A program made the position numbers and the translations under genes. A DNA stretch of 64,000 nt from Bromus sterilis (taxonomy: Eukaryota > Streptophyta > Magnoliopsida > Poales > Poaceae). Shown here one piece after another: positions 24,045 through 37,000 of this stretch; within the stretch, counting starts at the first letter, position 1, and the number at the start of each line of letters is the position of its first letter. The notes under the pieces are model-generated. The model was given only the letters and a program-made list of their open reading frames with translations. It made no database searches and was not told the DNA's origin. The stretch spans positions 282,865,501 through 282,929,500 of the forward strand of contig OX465599.1 of NCBI GenBank assembly GCA_950022295.1. Reading direction: 5' to 3'.

Positions 24045-27000
24045 TGTCACAACCCTAGTTTTGGTATGTGCTTTTATTACTAGAGTATTTGCATCATGTT
24101 TAAATTCTTGGTTTAAGAATTGGGGATTTGGAAAAGCCTCAAAAAGAATTTAAATAAAAGGCCAGATAAAAAGTTTTTCCAAAATTCCTCCAAACAATTT
24201 TGAAAAGTTCTATAAATGAGTATGATCATTTTAAAAATGATTTGGAGTCAAACCCATGCTCATGGATTTTTCAAATATTCAAACAGAGGCTTGGAAATTA
24301 AATTTAAATGCTATTTGAATTGGATTCAAATTATTTGAACTCCAAAAATCCTGAAAACTTGGGTGTGGCTTAGATCAGTCACATATAGCCTCAATAAAAA
24401 TATCAGGGTTTTATAAAAATGTTTTGTTATAAAAACAAAACAAAAGAAAAGAAAAAGAAACAAATAAAAAGAAAAATAAAAAAGGGGCAAAGCCCCACTT
24501 ACCTGGCCCAAGTGGGCAGAAGAGGCCCAGCCCAGCCCAGGGGGGCAGGACCGTCTTCCTCCTCTGCCAGGAGGAGGGACGGCCGAGCCGTGCACCTCGC
24601 ATGGCCGCCACCTCCCCTGGCCACGGAGCTGCCTGCTCCCCCCCCCCCACGTCCTCATCTCCACGCCCTGGACGCCCCCGTGCTCTCCCCTTCCACTTCC
24701 CCCTCCCCTGGACCCTTTCCCCTCTCTCCCCGGCGAGCTCCCCGCGAAGACCCGAGCACCGCCGAGCCCGCCGACGTGCGCAGGCGTGGCCACTGAACCC
24801 CGCGAGCTCCGCCAAGTTGTCCAGGACGTCCGCCATCCCCGTCTTTGTCACCGTGGCCGCTCAATTGCGCAGAGGAGGCCCCGAGGACGCCGCCCTCTTC
24901 GTCGACTCGCCGCCGGCCGCGGTGGCTACTTCCTCCGAATTCGCCGCCTACCGGACCTCCCGGACCTCGCCGGCGCCTCCTTCAAGCTCAGGGTGAGCTT
25001 CTGTTTCCTCCCTGCCCCTCCGTTTCTCTCCGGGATGACCCTGTCGATGAGCTCGTCGGAGCCAGAGCTCGGCCGCCGCGGGAGCTCGTCCCCGCCGTGG
25101 CATCCGGCCCCCTCCGGTGCGCGCGACGCCTCCCCTGGGTGCGCACGTGCGAGGGGCACGCTCCGGTGCCCTTGGCGTGACCTCCCGTGGCCGGAGCCAC
25201 CCTCTCCAGTGGGCACCGCCGTGTCCAGTGGCTGCCGCCGGCTAGCCTCCGGCCGGGTGGTCATTAGGGGCTAAACCCCCCCTACTAATCCCTCTCTCTC
25301 TCACAGACATGTGGGTCCCAGCCCCCCTTAATCCCCTGTTAACTTAAACTAAAAGGGATTTAACCCAGAGACAATGACAGATGGGCCCCGCATGTCAGGT
25401 TGACTGGTCAGCGCCCCCATGACGTCATGCTGATGTCATGCTTGCGCAATAAATCGATTTCTATTTAACAGAAATCCAGAAAATAGTTAAATCTTTGAAA
25501 TTCAATAACTTTTAAACCATAACTCCAAATCAAAAGTGTAATATATGAAAAATCATCAGAAAAATGCAAGGATTCCAAATATCATACTTTCATAGATGAA
25601 AAACACATCTATGATGGGGAACCAGTAGCATTTAGCTATATGGATTATTTGGAATAATTCAAAATAAATGTTTAAAACATTTCAAATTAAATCTTTGCAA
25701 TGCCAACCTTATCACATGAACATCAGAGGCATATCATACACATGACAACATGGTTTACCATATCCAAGTTTTAGCAAATGCAACTTTGGCTAATTTGAAC
25801 CACATTTGGAGTTTGAATTTGAATTTCTTATTAAAATCAACTTCAATTAAAATGTAACAATTAAACCTAGATCACATCAGTACCATGCCATGTTTCATTC
25901 TTGAATGTGCATTGCAATGTGATGTTTATACTTTGTTGTCTCGGTGTTTGCTTCTTCTCGATAGATCCATCGCCGGACGTATTTCCTGTTTCTTCGAAGA
26001 GTGGCACCCCCGAGTCACAATAAGGCAAGCAAACCCCCTTTGATCATATCTATAAAAACCCAGTTTCCCTCTTGTTCTCTTATGCATGATTAGGTGATTC
26101 ACATGTTACCGTTCTTCCGCTAGTTGAACCCATCCTTTGCATGACCTATCATTGCTACCACAGTATTAAGCAAACCTCAACCTAGCAGATACAAAATTTG
26201 TTTGTGTTCATCATGTGGCCCTTCATCCATGATATGCTATGCCATGCTAGAGTTGTTTGCAATGAAGTTGATCCATCTGGGTGATGTATCGGGATTGTAG
26301 TGAACATATGCAACAAGGTGGTAACGTGTTGATGAAGTCACCCTAATATAAGTGAACAATGAGAGGTTGTGTAGGAGTACACAGTGGGTTGTCTCATTTA
26401 CACTGCCCTAGGCCCCGAGTTCTTGTGTTGTGATCCAAGACACAGATTACTACCACATGTTGGGCTCATTGACCACTCTCGACCTATTAACTCACCCCGA
26501 ATAGGGTCTAGGATTCGCATGGGTTAATTTTATTCTATTTGCTTTCATAACGTAGCACGGTTTTAGGCAAGCGCAGCACCATCCGTCGAGGTGGGCTTGT
26601 CGGACCGTCCATACATCGTCTGGGTCCTGAACGGAAACCCCGTCCGGATTCCCGATTGGGGTACATACTCAGATAGGCGATTCCCTGGACTAGAGTTGGA
26701 GCCGTGAGGTAAGTGTCGTGGTACTATCCCCGCCGACACCGCTTGAAGGTGACGAGTTCTAGGCGGTAAGTGGTAGCTACGTATGTGAAGAAGTACACCC
26801 CTATAGGGTTAATGAACTATTCGAATAGCCGTGTCCGCGGTTATGGACTACTTGGAGATCTTTACTTGATTATTAGACAACTCAAATGGATACTCTAAAA
26901 ATCTCAAGATAAGTGTGAGTGCTTTGGGTTGCTTCCTCGTGGGGAAGTCGAGGAAGGATCCATGGTGGTGTATTGAAGTGGTGATCAAGATTAGATGGAC

Positions 27001-27975
27001 TCGTGTGCGCCTCTCATCTCAACTCTATGTAGTCGTAGTACAGGATAGCCAAGTCAAAGCTTTCTGCATTACAACCCCACTTGCCTTTACCTTGATATCT
27101 GAGCATGAGTAGTATAGTTCTGACGTAAGTCTTGCTGAGTACGACTTTGTACTCACGTTTTCTTATTCTATGTTTTAGAGACGAGACCACTGAACCTGAT
27201 GGTGGCCTCCCCCTCAAGCTCCACGTCGACGAAGTAATGTAGTCCCAGACAGCAGCCTGGTCCCTCTGGAGGGTCGTTGTGTTTTCTTAAAGGCTTCTTA
27301 AGCCATTTGTTAACCTTGTCTTTACTAAGACATAATTTGCTTCCGTTGTTGTTTGATGTAATGTTGGATCACAGTGATGTGATCTCTGCTTGTAACACTA
27401 CTATATCTGCTCTCTTTAGCAGATGCAACAAAGCTATGAGTTTGTAGAGTTCATGTTGTGTTACTTGCTGTTATACACTTGACATGCATGCTGCGTGTAT
27501 GATTATATCGTGCATGTCATGTGTGGGGTTCGATACCTTAGTTGTGCTCTCGCCGGCGGTCTTTTATACACCAAGTGGCCCTTAGATGTGCGCAGCTTGG
27601 GGCATCGTGATGCGATTGCTCGTGACTCCGTCACGTGGCACACTTTGTTGTATGATTGAGCCCGCCCGAGACCCCGACTAAGAGATCGGGCTGGAGTCTG
27701 TTTATGTAAGTGTTAGGATTCAATCGATAATATGGTTGAGGCGACTTGTCTATGAGTATGGGATTTCACCACCCATAATCATTTAGACTTGTGAGCGGGC
27801 GATGAGGACCCATATCAGTTGATCATCCGGCCTGGATGGGATGCCCCTCACGTTCGATCTTTCTGAGAGTGTCTTGTACTTGGCCTTGTCTGCTTAGACA
27901 AGTGGGTATGGATCTCGGCTCTCCATATGATTGAATTGTGACTGGAATTACATATGCAAACCCCGGGTCCCGACA
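24045..27975 (+). repeat. 5' LTR of element E (3931 bp)
   Basis: Starts TGTCACAACC, ends GGGTCCCGACA. Layout: AT-rich U3 start, GC-rich block (about 24490-25320) with an antisense splice-donor-like GGTAAGT, AT-rich stretch (25440-25930), sense TATA at 26051-26058, palindrome cluster near 26812-26842, and antisense TATA and G-box near 27563-27640. Confidence 0.93.
26051..26058 (+). promoter_or_regulatory. Sense TATA box of element E, 5' LTR
   Basis: TATAAAAA following CATATC, about 2.0 kb into the LTR; the same at 43517-43524 in the 3' LTR. The equivalent site of D is weakened (GATAAAAT). Probable start of the genomic RNA; inference from sequence only. Confidence 0.5.
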
Positions 27976-27979
27976 GACT

Positions 27980-27991
27980 TGGTATCAGAGC
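27980..27991 (+). other. PBS of element E, initiator tRNA-Met type
   Basis: TGGTATCAGAGC four bases after the 5' LTR; same site and spacing as in D. Confidence 0.94.
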
Positions 27992-28452
27992 AGTACTGCC
28001 TGTAGGATTACTAAACCTTGGCCGAACTCGAGTCTAGCATTCTATAGTTATATAGTTACTTTGGGTATAAGGGAACAACGTAAGGCTTCATTTTTCTCCT
28101 TACCCTCATCGATCTGAGTTCTGAGTCAACCTCATCTTTTCTACGGGAAGATAGGACTAGGCTCTTCTATGTCTATACTAGAACATCTCGTTGTTTGCTT
28201 CTCCATAGCTGTAGGATTGTTTTGGTTGTCTAGAGTCACCGTTCCATCAAGCCTTTTGAGAAGGTTCTGATCATTCTTGCAGATTGATTACTTTTTTCCA
28301 CCCCGGTACAGACGTTATGCTGTCCGATTTATCCCGTGTTTCCAGTGATTCCAATGCTTTTGCATTACAATCTTGTCCGCTCTTAAATTATGTCACCTTT
28401 GCTTTGATTCCATCATAAATCCTACTCTGATTGTTGATTTTTATCACACAGA
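27992..28452 (+). other. Untranslated leader of element E
   Basis: About 460 bases between PBS and gag start, no frame. Likely holds packaging signals, but none can be identified by reading. Confidence 0.7.
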
Positions 28453-31400
28453 ATGTCAGGTGGAACTAGATGTGTTGAATCTGGTCACAGTAATCAAAGT
28501 GGTGATGATGATCCTCCTTCACCGCCTTCTGCAGCGGAAATCATGATGGAGGCTGAGCGAAATCGACGTGATCAAACGCGCCTTTTGGAGCTCATTGAGA
28601 AGAATACTTCTCTCCAGCGAGATGCGGTAATATCCATCCAGGATTTTATCCTTTTGAACCCGCCAGTTTTCCGATGTTAATCTGAGCCCCTTGATGCCGA
28701 TGATTGGCTCCGTTCCATCGAGCGTAAGCTTGAGACGGCGCATGTTTCTCCAGATGATCGTGTGATGTTTGCGGCATACTTTCTGGAAGGTGCTGCTGGT
28801 GAATGGTGGGAAAGTTTTGTTGCAATGCAGCCTGATGGTCACGTAGTGACTTGGCAGGAGTTCCGTGATGCCTTCCAAGGGTACCACTTTCTGGATGAGC
28901 TGATGGAAAGAAAGAGGGAAGAGTTCTGCACCCTATCTCAGGGAAATATGACTGTTCATCAGTACATGACTGAGTTCAATCGTCTTTCTCGTTATGCCCC
29001 TGAGAAGATATCAACCGATGCCAAGAAGCAAGCAAGGTTCCGCAAGGGACTCAACCCTGTCCTTCGTCATGATCTCAATCTCCTTGAATTCGTCAACTTC
29101 GAGGATTTGGTCAATAGATCATTCAGAGCTGAGCATGGAAATGAGTTCTTTGAAGAGTCTCGCAAGCATGATCGTGATCTTGCTTCATCTTCTAGTTTGG
29201 GTTCTCAGAAACGTCGAATTTGGATCCCAACTAGTGCCCTTCCTTCGCACTTGATTCCAAGACCCTCTCCAGAAAGCAAGAAAACCCAGAAAGCTAGTAG
29301 AGAGCTTGCCATACAAACTCCACAACCTAACAACCGTTTGTGCTACAAGTGTGGTAATCCTGGCCACATTGCACGACAGTGTTCATTGCAAGAGAATGTT
29401 CCTCCTCGTCCAAAACATAAAGCCAAAGCTAAGCCACCAAAGCCTTCCAAAGCCAAGTCCGCTATCGTTGAATACGGACGTGTGAACCATGCCACCATCA
29501 AAGAAGCCCAAGAGGATACGAAGGTTGTACTCGGTACACTTCTTGTTAACTCCAAACCAGCTTCTGTTCTATTTGATTCTGGAGCTTCTCATTCCTTTTT
29601 GTCTGAAAAGTTCGCACTCCTGCATGACATTTCATTTGAGGAGTTGCCTACCCCTTTCATGATTAAAACTCCAGGATCCACATGGCGTACCAGTAGGGTA
29701 AGTCATGACAATGAGATTGCTGTTGAGGATGTTGTATTCCTTGCCTCTCTCATAGCCCTCAAATCTTCAGATATCGATATCATCTTAGGTATGGATTGGT
29801 TGTCCAAACACCGTGCCAAGATCGATTGTGCCACCAAATCAGTCCAACTCACTCATCCTTCCGGCAAGATAGTCCATTTCACATCTCAAGGTTCAGAAAT
29901 CCAGCTGTATTCGTTGAATGAACATCCCCTTCCTAACCTTGAAGATATTCCGATAGTTTGTGACTTTCCGGATGTCTTTCCAGAAGAGCTGCCAGGAATG
30001 CCTCCTGACAGGTGTGTAGAATTCATAGTGGATCTTATACCAGGCACAACCCCAATTTCGAGACGCCCATATAGAATGGCCCCACATGAGTTAACTGATC
30101 TAAAAATCCAACTGTAAGCTTTGTTGGCAAAAGGCTTCATCCGCCCTAGCTCATCGCCATGGGGGTGCCCCGTTCTGTTCGTAACGAAGAAAGATGGAAC
30201 AGAAAGGATGTGCGTAGACTATCGCCCGCGAAATTTAGCGACGATAAAGAACAAGTACCCACTTCCCAGGATCAATGATCTTTATGATCAACTTGTTGGA
30301 TCCTCTGTCTTTTCCAAGATGGATTTGAGATTAGGTTATCATCAAATCAAAATCAGAAACGAGGACATTCCCAAGACGGCTTTCACTACTCGTTATGGTC
30401 TTTATGAGTACACCGTCATGTCCTTCGGTTTAACCAATGCCCCAGCCACTTTTTCGCGCTTGATGAATTCGATCTTCATGGAGTACTTGGATAAATTTGT
30501 TGTGGTTTATCTTGATGACATTATCATCTACTCGAAGAACGAAGAAGAGCACGCAGAACATCTTAGGCTGGTATTGATGAAACTTAGAGAGCATCACCTT
30601 TATGCCAAGTTCTCCAAGTGTGAATTTTGGCTACCAGAAGTGACCTACTTAGGCCACGTGATTTCTGCAAAAGGTGTTGCAGTCAATCCCGAGAGAGTTC
30701 AGGCCGTCCTTGACTGGACTCCACCTGAATCGGTTAAGCAAGTTAGGAGTTTTCTTGGCCTAGCAAGCTATTTTCGCCGCTTCGTTGAGAACTTCTCCAA
30801 AGTTGCAAAGCCTCTAACTGAACTCCTCAAGAAAGATAAGAAATTCCTATGGACTCCCAAGTGCGAGGAAAGCTTTCAAGAGCTAAAAGGAAGATTGACT
30901 TCTGCACCCGTACTTGCGCCTCCAGACACCAAAAAGGATTTCGAGATCTATTGGGATGCTTCACGGCAAGGGTTAGGATGCACACTTATGCAAGATCGAC
31001 ATGTGGTAGCTTATGCTTCACGCCAGTTGCGGCCACATGAAGAGAACTATCCAACCCATGATCTTGAACTCGCTGCCGTAGTTCATGCCCTGAAGACTTG
31101 GCGACATTACCTCCTTGGTAATCGTTGTGAAATCTATACCGATCACCAAAGCCTCAAATACATATTCACCCAGCCAGATCTTAATCTCAGGAAAAGACGC
31201 TGGATAGAGTTGATAAAAGATTACGACTTGAGTATCTCTTACACCCCAGACAAAGCCAATGTCATGGCTGATGCACTATGTCGTAAGTCGTATTGTAACA
31301 ACCTCATGTTACAACAGTATCAACCACTTCTCTGTGAGGAATTTCGAAAGATGAATCTCGAGATTGTTCCTCATGGATTCCTTTCCACCTTGGTAGTGAA

Positions 31401-31680
31401 ACCAACCCTTGAGGATCAAATCAAAGCTGTTCAACAACGTGCTCGCGGTATCCGATATATCAAACAGAACATTGCTAGCGGTAAGGCAAAATGTTTTACC
31501 CTAGACAATGACGGTACTGTGTACTTCGAGAATAGGATGGTAGTTCCGAAGAATAGGAATCTAAGGCAGCAAATCCTTAAGGAAGCCCATGACACCCCTC
31601 TCTCGATAAATCCTGGTAGTACTAAGATGTATCAAGATCTACGCCAGAGATTTTGGTGGACTAGGATGAAGCGAGAAATC
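28453..31680 (+). pseudogene. Element E gag-pol polyprotein (gag, protease, RT, RNase H, start of integrase)
   Basis: One frame from ATG 28453 with two in-frame stops (TAA 28678-28680 and TAA 30115-30117), then cut by F. Domains in order: gag (DDWLRSIERKLE, FLEGAAGEWWE), CCHC knuckle CYKCGNPGHIARQC, protease LFDSGASHSF, RT (LLAKGFIRPSSSPWG, MDLRLGYHQI, VVYLDDIIIYS with YLDD), RNase H (YWDASRQGLGC, EIYTDHQSLKYIF), then the integrase zinc-finger start HDTPLSI...RFWWTRMKREI. Stop 1 replaces the Pro codon seen in D; stop 2 lies between protease and RT. Apart from these the domains are complete. The CxxC half of the zinc finger is missing at the F junction. Confidence 0.93.
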
Positions 31681-32257
31681 ATTGAACAAAGAGTTAAGTT
31701 TATCCTTCAGTGTCTGAAGAGAACTGAGGATACATCTCAAATTTGTAAAGGATAGTGGACTTGACCATAAATGTTATGCTGGTTCAAGTTTTGACACTAA
31801 CCTAGAAAATTGAGATATCATACTAATGAATGCCTAAGTTGAAAGAAACATGGTTAGACATCAAAGTTGCATACAATGCACTAAGGATTGAATCTACATT
31901 GATGTGGCTACTTTAGAAGTAGCAGGAGTTATATTATGGCTTAAGAAGTTCGACTTCTGATTGAGTGAGTTTCAAGTATGCATGACTATGGGAAAGTCCG
32001 CTGACCCACCATATGTCATTTCTATGACACAGCAAACGAAGTGTCACTTCACCGCCAAATATATATACCTCATCATTATAGTGGATAATGAAGGAATGTC
32101 AAATTAGGTGACATTATGATTTGCAAAAGGACATACGGTTCTGAATGGTACCCAGACCGTTGATACAACCTCTTCCACGGGCAAGCATGATCAATAAGGA
32201 GTTATGATCCATAGAAAATGCAACTAGATTATTTGTACTCTAGTGCAAGTGGGAGAC
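31681..32257 (+). repeat. Element F, duplicated 3' interior fragment with PPT
   Basis: Nearly identical to 38193-38769. It ends in PPT AAGTGGGAGAC directly before the first LTR. A short conceptual stretch (CHFTAKYI) faintly recalls the Copia RNase H motif but the region is full of stops. Confidence 0.85.
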
Positions 32258-34046
32258 TGTTGGGAATGTGCCCTAGAGGCAAATAAAATATGTTTTATCA
32301 AGCATATTCCATTAGTTCATAATACGTTTGATACTATGCTATAACTGTATTAAGTGGAAACATTAATACAGGTGTGGTATACAAACAACCAGGTCCCTAG
32401 TAAACCCTAGTACACTAGTCCATTGGGCGATTGATGATCAAGGTTTCCTGATCATGAGACAATGGCGTCTGTTGACAATGGAGTCATATCATTGGATAAT
32501 GATATGATGGACATACACCCACCAGAAGTGTTGCGATGTGATCAAGTCACATAGTTCGACATTGCGATAACTATAACGTAGTGACCAGATCCTTAGACCG
32601 TAATGATCATACGTAATTACTGTCTATTAGGATGCTTTGATTTGTATCCCACCGCCTGACTGAAATATGCTGGCTATAACGGTGCACTTTGGGTATTCCG
32701 AAATAGATGGTTGATGAGTATGCAAATAGATCAAAGCGGGATTTGTCCATCCGTGTGACGGATAGGTACTCTGGGCCCACTCGGTGATATTGCATCATAA
32801 AGTTTGCAAACGTGTGACTAGGTCACGGAGTTGTAATATCACGGGAACGAGTAAACTTGTTTGTTGAGAACGAGGACGAACTAGGTATATTGGATACCGG
32901 TGATCAAACCTCGGACAAGCAAAGTACCCCAGGACAAAGGGAACAGTCACACGGTTAACGGATCCAATAGCGATTGAAGTTCATTCGATGGAAGCGCAGG
33001 GGCTATCAAGGATTGTAACCAGGTCCAATTGATTAGTCATTGATCAATGAGAATTGTCTCGATCATGTCTGCTATTTCCCGGACCGTAGGGTGTTACACT
33101 TAAGGGTACTCGACGCTGTAAGGATTGATTCGAGATCACCGGAGAAATTGGAGAGAACACCGGAATTGTTCCGATGAAGGCCGGAAGTTGTTCCGGGTAT
33201 TTTGAAAGGTTCAAAATATATTTAATAATGTTTAATATATGTTTTATTATTTAATTATCTGAATTAAATATTAAAATGTATTTAAATATAATTAAAATTG
33301 GAAGAAAAGGCATATGGCCTCATAGGGCCCATTAGGGGGAGAGGGAGTCCTCCCCCATGGGCCATGGCGCCATGAGGGAGCCCACCCCCTAGGACTGCGC
33401 CAAAACCCCCCTCCCTTGGGATTAGTCCCACCCCGGAAGTGGAGGGGGGGTGGCACCCCTCCTTGGCCTATATAAGGAGGGGTAGGGTGCCCTTTTTTCT
33501 TCAGACAAATTGATTTGAGACAAGTTTCTCTCATCTCTCTCTCCCTCCTTTCTCCTTCCTCGAGTGGACTCCCCTTGTTTGGAGTCTACACTTGGTTGGG
33601 GATTTCTCCACTATACGCACGCCGTCGTGCTGCTGGAATCGGGATCCGAATCCATCTTCTTTCCGCTGCTCTACTGGTTCGGAGCCCGGAGGGACGTCGG
33701 GTATACTGTATGTGTATAATCCCGCGAGGCACTACACTTGTGGTGCTAATTCGTCGTCGTGGCCGTATCGCGAGGTCTTCATCGACAACGTTCCGACGGG
33801 GACGTAATCCCGTCACCGGTCTGCAAGGATCGTGTGGCTACAGGAGTCATCGTGGATCTGCGCGGCATCAGGGATTGCCGGTACGACTACACCAACCACG
33901 TTCATGCGGGAACGTTTCCCGCTTAACGGACTACATACTGGTATGGGATCTATTTCTGTCCGTTACTTGCATCAGCATAGCATAGGTCTTGGGATTGGGT
34001 ATCGTAGGTTATGAAAAATTTGTGTTTTCTGCCCCGAACCCCAACA
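32258..34046 (+). repeat. First LTR of element F (1789 bp)
   Basis: Ends TGTTGGGAATG...CCCCAACA. It contains an AT-rich strip (33215-33300), a GC-rich strip (33310-33460), TATATAAG at 33469-33476, and a T/C-rich start region after it. About 180 bases of its 3' part (near 33808-33985) are absent from the other LTR. Confidence 0.9.
33469..33476 (+). promoter_or_regulatory. TATA box of element F LTR
   Basis: TATATAAG followed by GC-rich then C/T-rich sequence, as in BARE/Angela LTR promoters. The second copy is at 39982-39989. Confidence 0.6.
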
Positions 34047-34047
34047 G

Positions 34048-34061
34048 TGGTATGATGAGCA
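34048..34061 (+). other. Degenerate PBS of element F
   Basis: TGGTATGATGAGC one base after the LTR. It resembles TGGTATCAGAGC (initiator tRNA-Met) but with internal changes, which would weaken primer binding. Confidence 0.6.
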
Positions 34062-37000
34062 AGGCTATGCGTAGATGTATTGTACGGATAGAACACATCT
34101 AGTATGTGGGCATCAATTCTCAATTGTTACCCTCTCACGTGTACTCATTTAGCGTTGCGGCAATGTTTGATGAAGCGTCCCCCGACCGACCTTACGTGTT
34201 TACGCGAGACTGGTTCCACGCTTGACATATGGCTTGTACCATATAAAGTGGCTGTGGGGGTGTCTGTCTCTCTGCATTAGCGATGCGAAGATGTTTGCAA
34301 TGGAGGGCCCCGACAGGGGTGTAATAGAGACAATTGTGGATTGGTGTTGTGGCTTGTTTTCGTAGGATAGAAACGGTTCTTTTCTCGAAACCCCTAGCAG
34401 CCACGTAAAACTTGCAAAAGATAAAGTAGAAAGGCGTTTTTAACTTTAATTTGCATGAAGGGGGATCATAGGTTGTATGATTTACAGTTTTACTTGCTGT
34501 TTTATGCTAGTATGCTAGATATATCGACGGTAGAACGAAACAGGACCATCTCTCACAATACCAACATTATGTTCTCCCTTGGTGGGCACCGCCTGGAAGG
34601 TTCTCCCATATGGCTTGATGCTCCGTACATACCGGAGTTGTCCTACATATTAAATGGAGTTCGCATGAGGTTGGGTTCGGCAAGCCTGGCATATGCAGAT
34701 ATGGCCTTGCTGAACAGCTAACATCAAGGTTCGATTGGCAGGCTTGACGTATGTAGATGCGGGCCTGGAACACAAGAGACCGAAAGGTCGAGCACGAATC
34801 ACATGTCTGATGTGATTGGCTTAGAGGCCTACCTGGTTTGCATACTGATGGCCGTGACGATCGGGGGAGGTATGGGGGCTGGGATTGTGTAATCACTTAG
34901 TTAAATTGAGAGGTGTTTATCTAAGTGGGAGCTTTTCTAGAATTTTGAAATCAAATTGAAACTCCACATTATGAACTTAATCTTCATGTCTTAGCAAATA
35001 TCATTGTAGATAACGTCATACCAATGTTTAGAACTATGGCTCTTTTAGTATGATAGAACTTAAGGTAAATGGGTCTTACTTCATTGATGTGTACCAACAC
35101 CATTAGAGACATACTCATTAGTAATGGCTTGCTAAACATAATACGAAGAACTGCTAGGAGATACACCTGATAACTCCGTATTCAAGGAAGATGATGATGA
35201 GTATCGTACTCACCGTCACTTATGAATGACTGTCCAATACACCATAATTCATTCTATGGAATCTGAATTGTGAATGCATGTTAACCAACACGTATGACGT
35301 GCTAGGTGAACATGAAAGCACTTGGTCACAAATCAGAGTAATGGAATATGAGTATATGGACGGGGTTTCTTTCAACTATGGTGGAAGGAACAACCTGCTG
35401 AGAAAGTCACTTGGAAAACGTATAAGATACATGGAACACCTTGTGTATAACTTGGACTACTGAATGACTGGTTACTTTGCGATAACTGGGGAGTTGCATC
35501 CGCTTCCTCCCAGTTACAAAGACCATGTCTGGACTATGTCATGAAGGAGAATCGTTCACCTGTCATGAGGTCATGGTTAAAGTCAAGAACTTTAAGAGTA
35601 GAACCAATGCAGGAATGGTCATTGACGGAGAAGGTATATTTGATATACAAGTTATAAATGTCTTTCCCACGAAACACTAATTGCGTTTGATTAAGTATTC
35701 GATGCTTGAACTTACTGCTTGAGAGTGGCTTGGAAGGGATGAGGTGACAATGTGTGCTGACGGCAATCAAGATAGTTGATGGTCGACAACACTCTCCCTC
35801 TACATCTATCAATTGATTAATATATGAATAAATTTTATGATCGTTTGAATGAGGACTTTATTAGTGTGTCTTGCATCTCGCGAAGACAATTATTCATATT
35901 AGTGAGAAAAAAGTCAGTTGTTCTCCTTTTATGAATGATATCTCTTATGGTCACATTACGATTATGAATGAGTTATTCTTATATTGATGATAGTTGTTTG
36001 ATCATTTATAAGAAGTATTGTAATGCCAAGAAATATCCAGGCTTAATAATGACACTACAGTTTAAGTCATGAATGGTATGATGATGTCTTAAGATACTTG
36101 ATCTCTTGACACATACAAACCATGCCTTTTAGGTGAGATGACTAAAACCTCGCATTCTGGTAAACGGAATGTGTACTGATTGTTGAGTATCATACATTGT
36201 GATGTATCGTATGTCAGCATGTGGTGAATTTCATTATTTCGTGAACTTCGTATGTGGACTTAGATGAATATTTGTATTCACTAATGAAACATGAGTCTGA
36301 AATAATTTGATATGATCAAAAGGGATTTCAGAGTAAAGATGGATATTAAATTAACAAGAAAGACAAGTCTCTATGATTTGATCAAAGTGACAAATGTTTT
36401 GAGTTAGTCTTGGGCATAAAGACTTGTGTGAAAGTTGTTCCACAAATTGCAATGTCTTGAGACACTTCAATATGATTGACGTGCCTGAACATTGTGATCA
36501 TATTCTATCGAAAAGTGTATGGTCTAAGTTATCTCTTACCAAGTTACGTTATTATTGTTTAGAGTTATTAATTTAATATGCAAACACTCACTTCAGCATA
36601 GGGAACCATCTGAGTTCGTGGAAACCAACACTATATATGTCATGGTGTGTTGTGGTTTCTAGGAAGCTTGATTTATGTAAGATAAATTATCTTTGTAGTG
36701 TATCCTTAGACAACTATGGATGCATCTTCCACAACTAGAACCAAAAGGAGCAAAACTTGTATTGCTATGGTTGGTGTTTGCCAAGAATTGTTCTTGATAA
36801 ATGTGGTAATGGAAGAAAAGTGAAAGTTCAACCAAGGTAATTGACCTTGCCTCCAAATGTCAGAGTAGTGCAACGGAATATGTTCTGGAAGCAAAGCTCT
36901 ACAATAAGAGGAGAAACTAATGATAATGATCATGATCTTCTGATGGGAGCTTTTACTGAGAAAGGTAGGATTCAAGAATATATATTTTCCCTTGGTGCAA

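Noticed and set aside
24460..24510. A-rich run near 24420-24480 as a poly(A) tail of a non-LTR element
   Set aside because: It is part of the U3 of the E LTR and repeated at the same place in 41880-41950; no LINE/SINE body or separate TSD.
35278..35463. Short plus-strand frame in the interior of F as gag remnant
   Set aside because: No Copia gag motif such as the N-terminal pattern or zinc knuckle, and stops on both sides.
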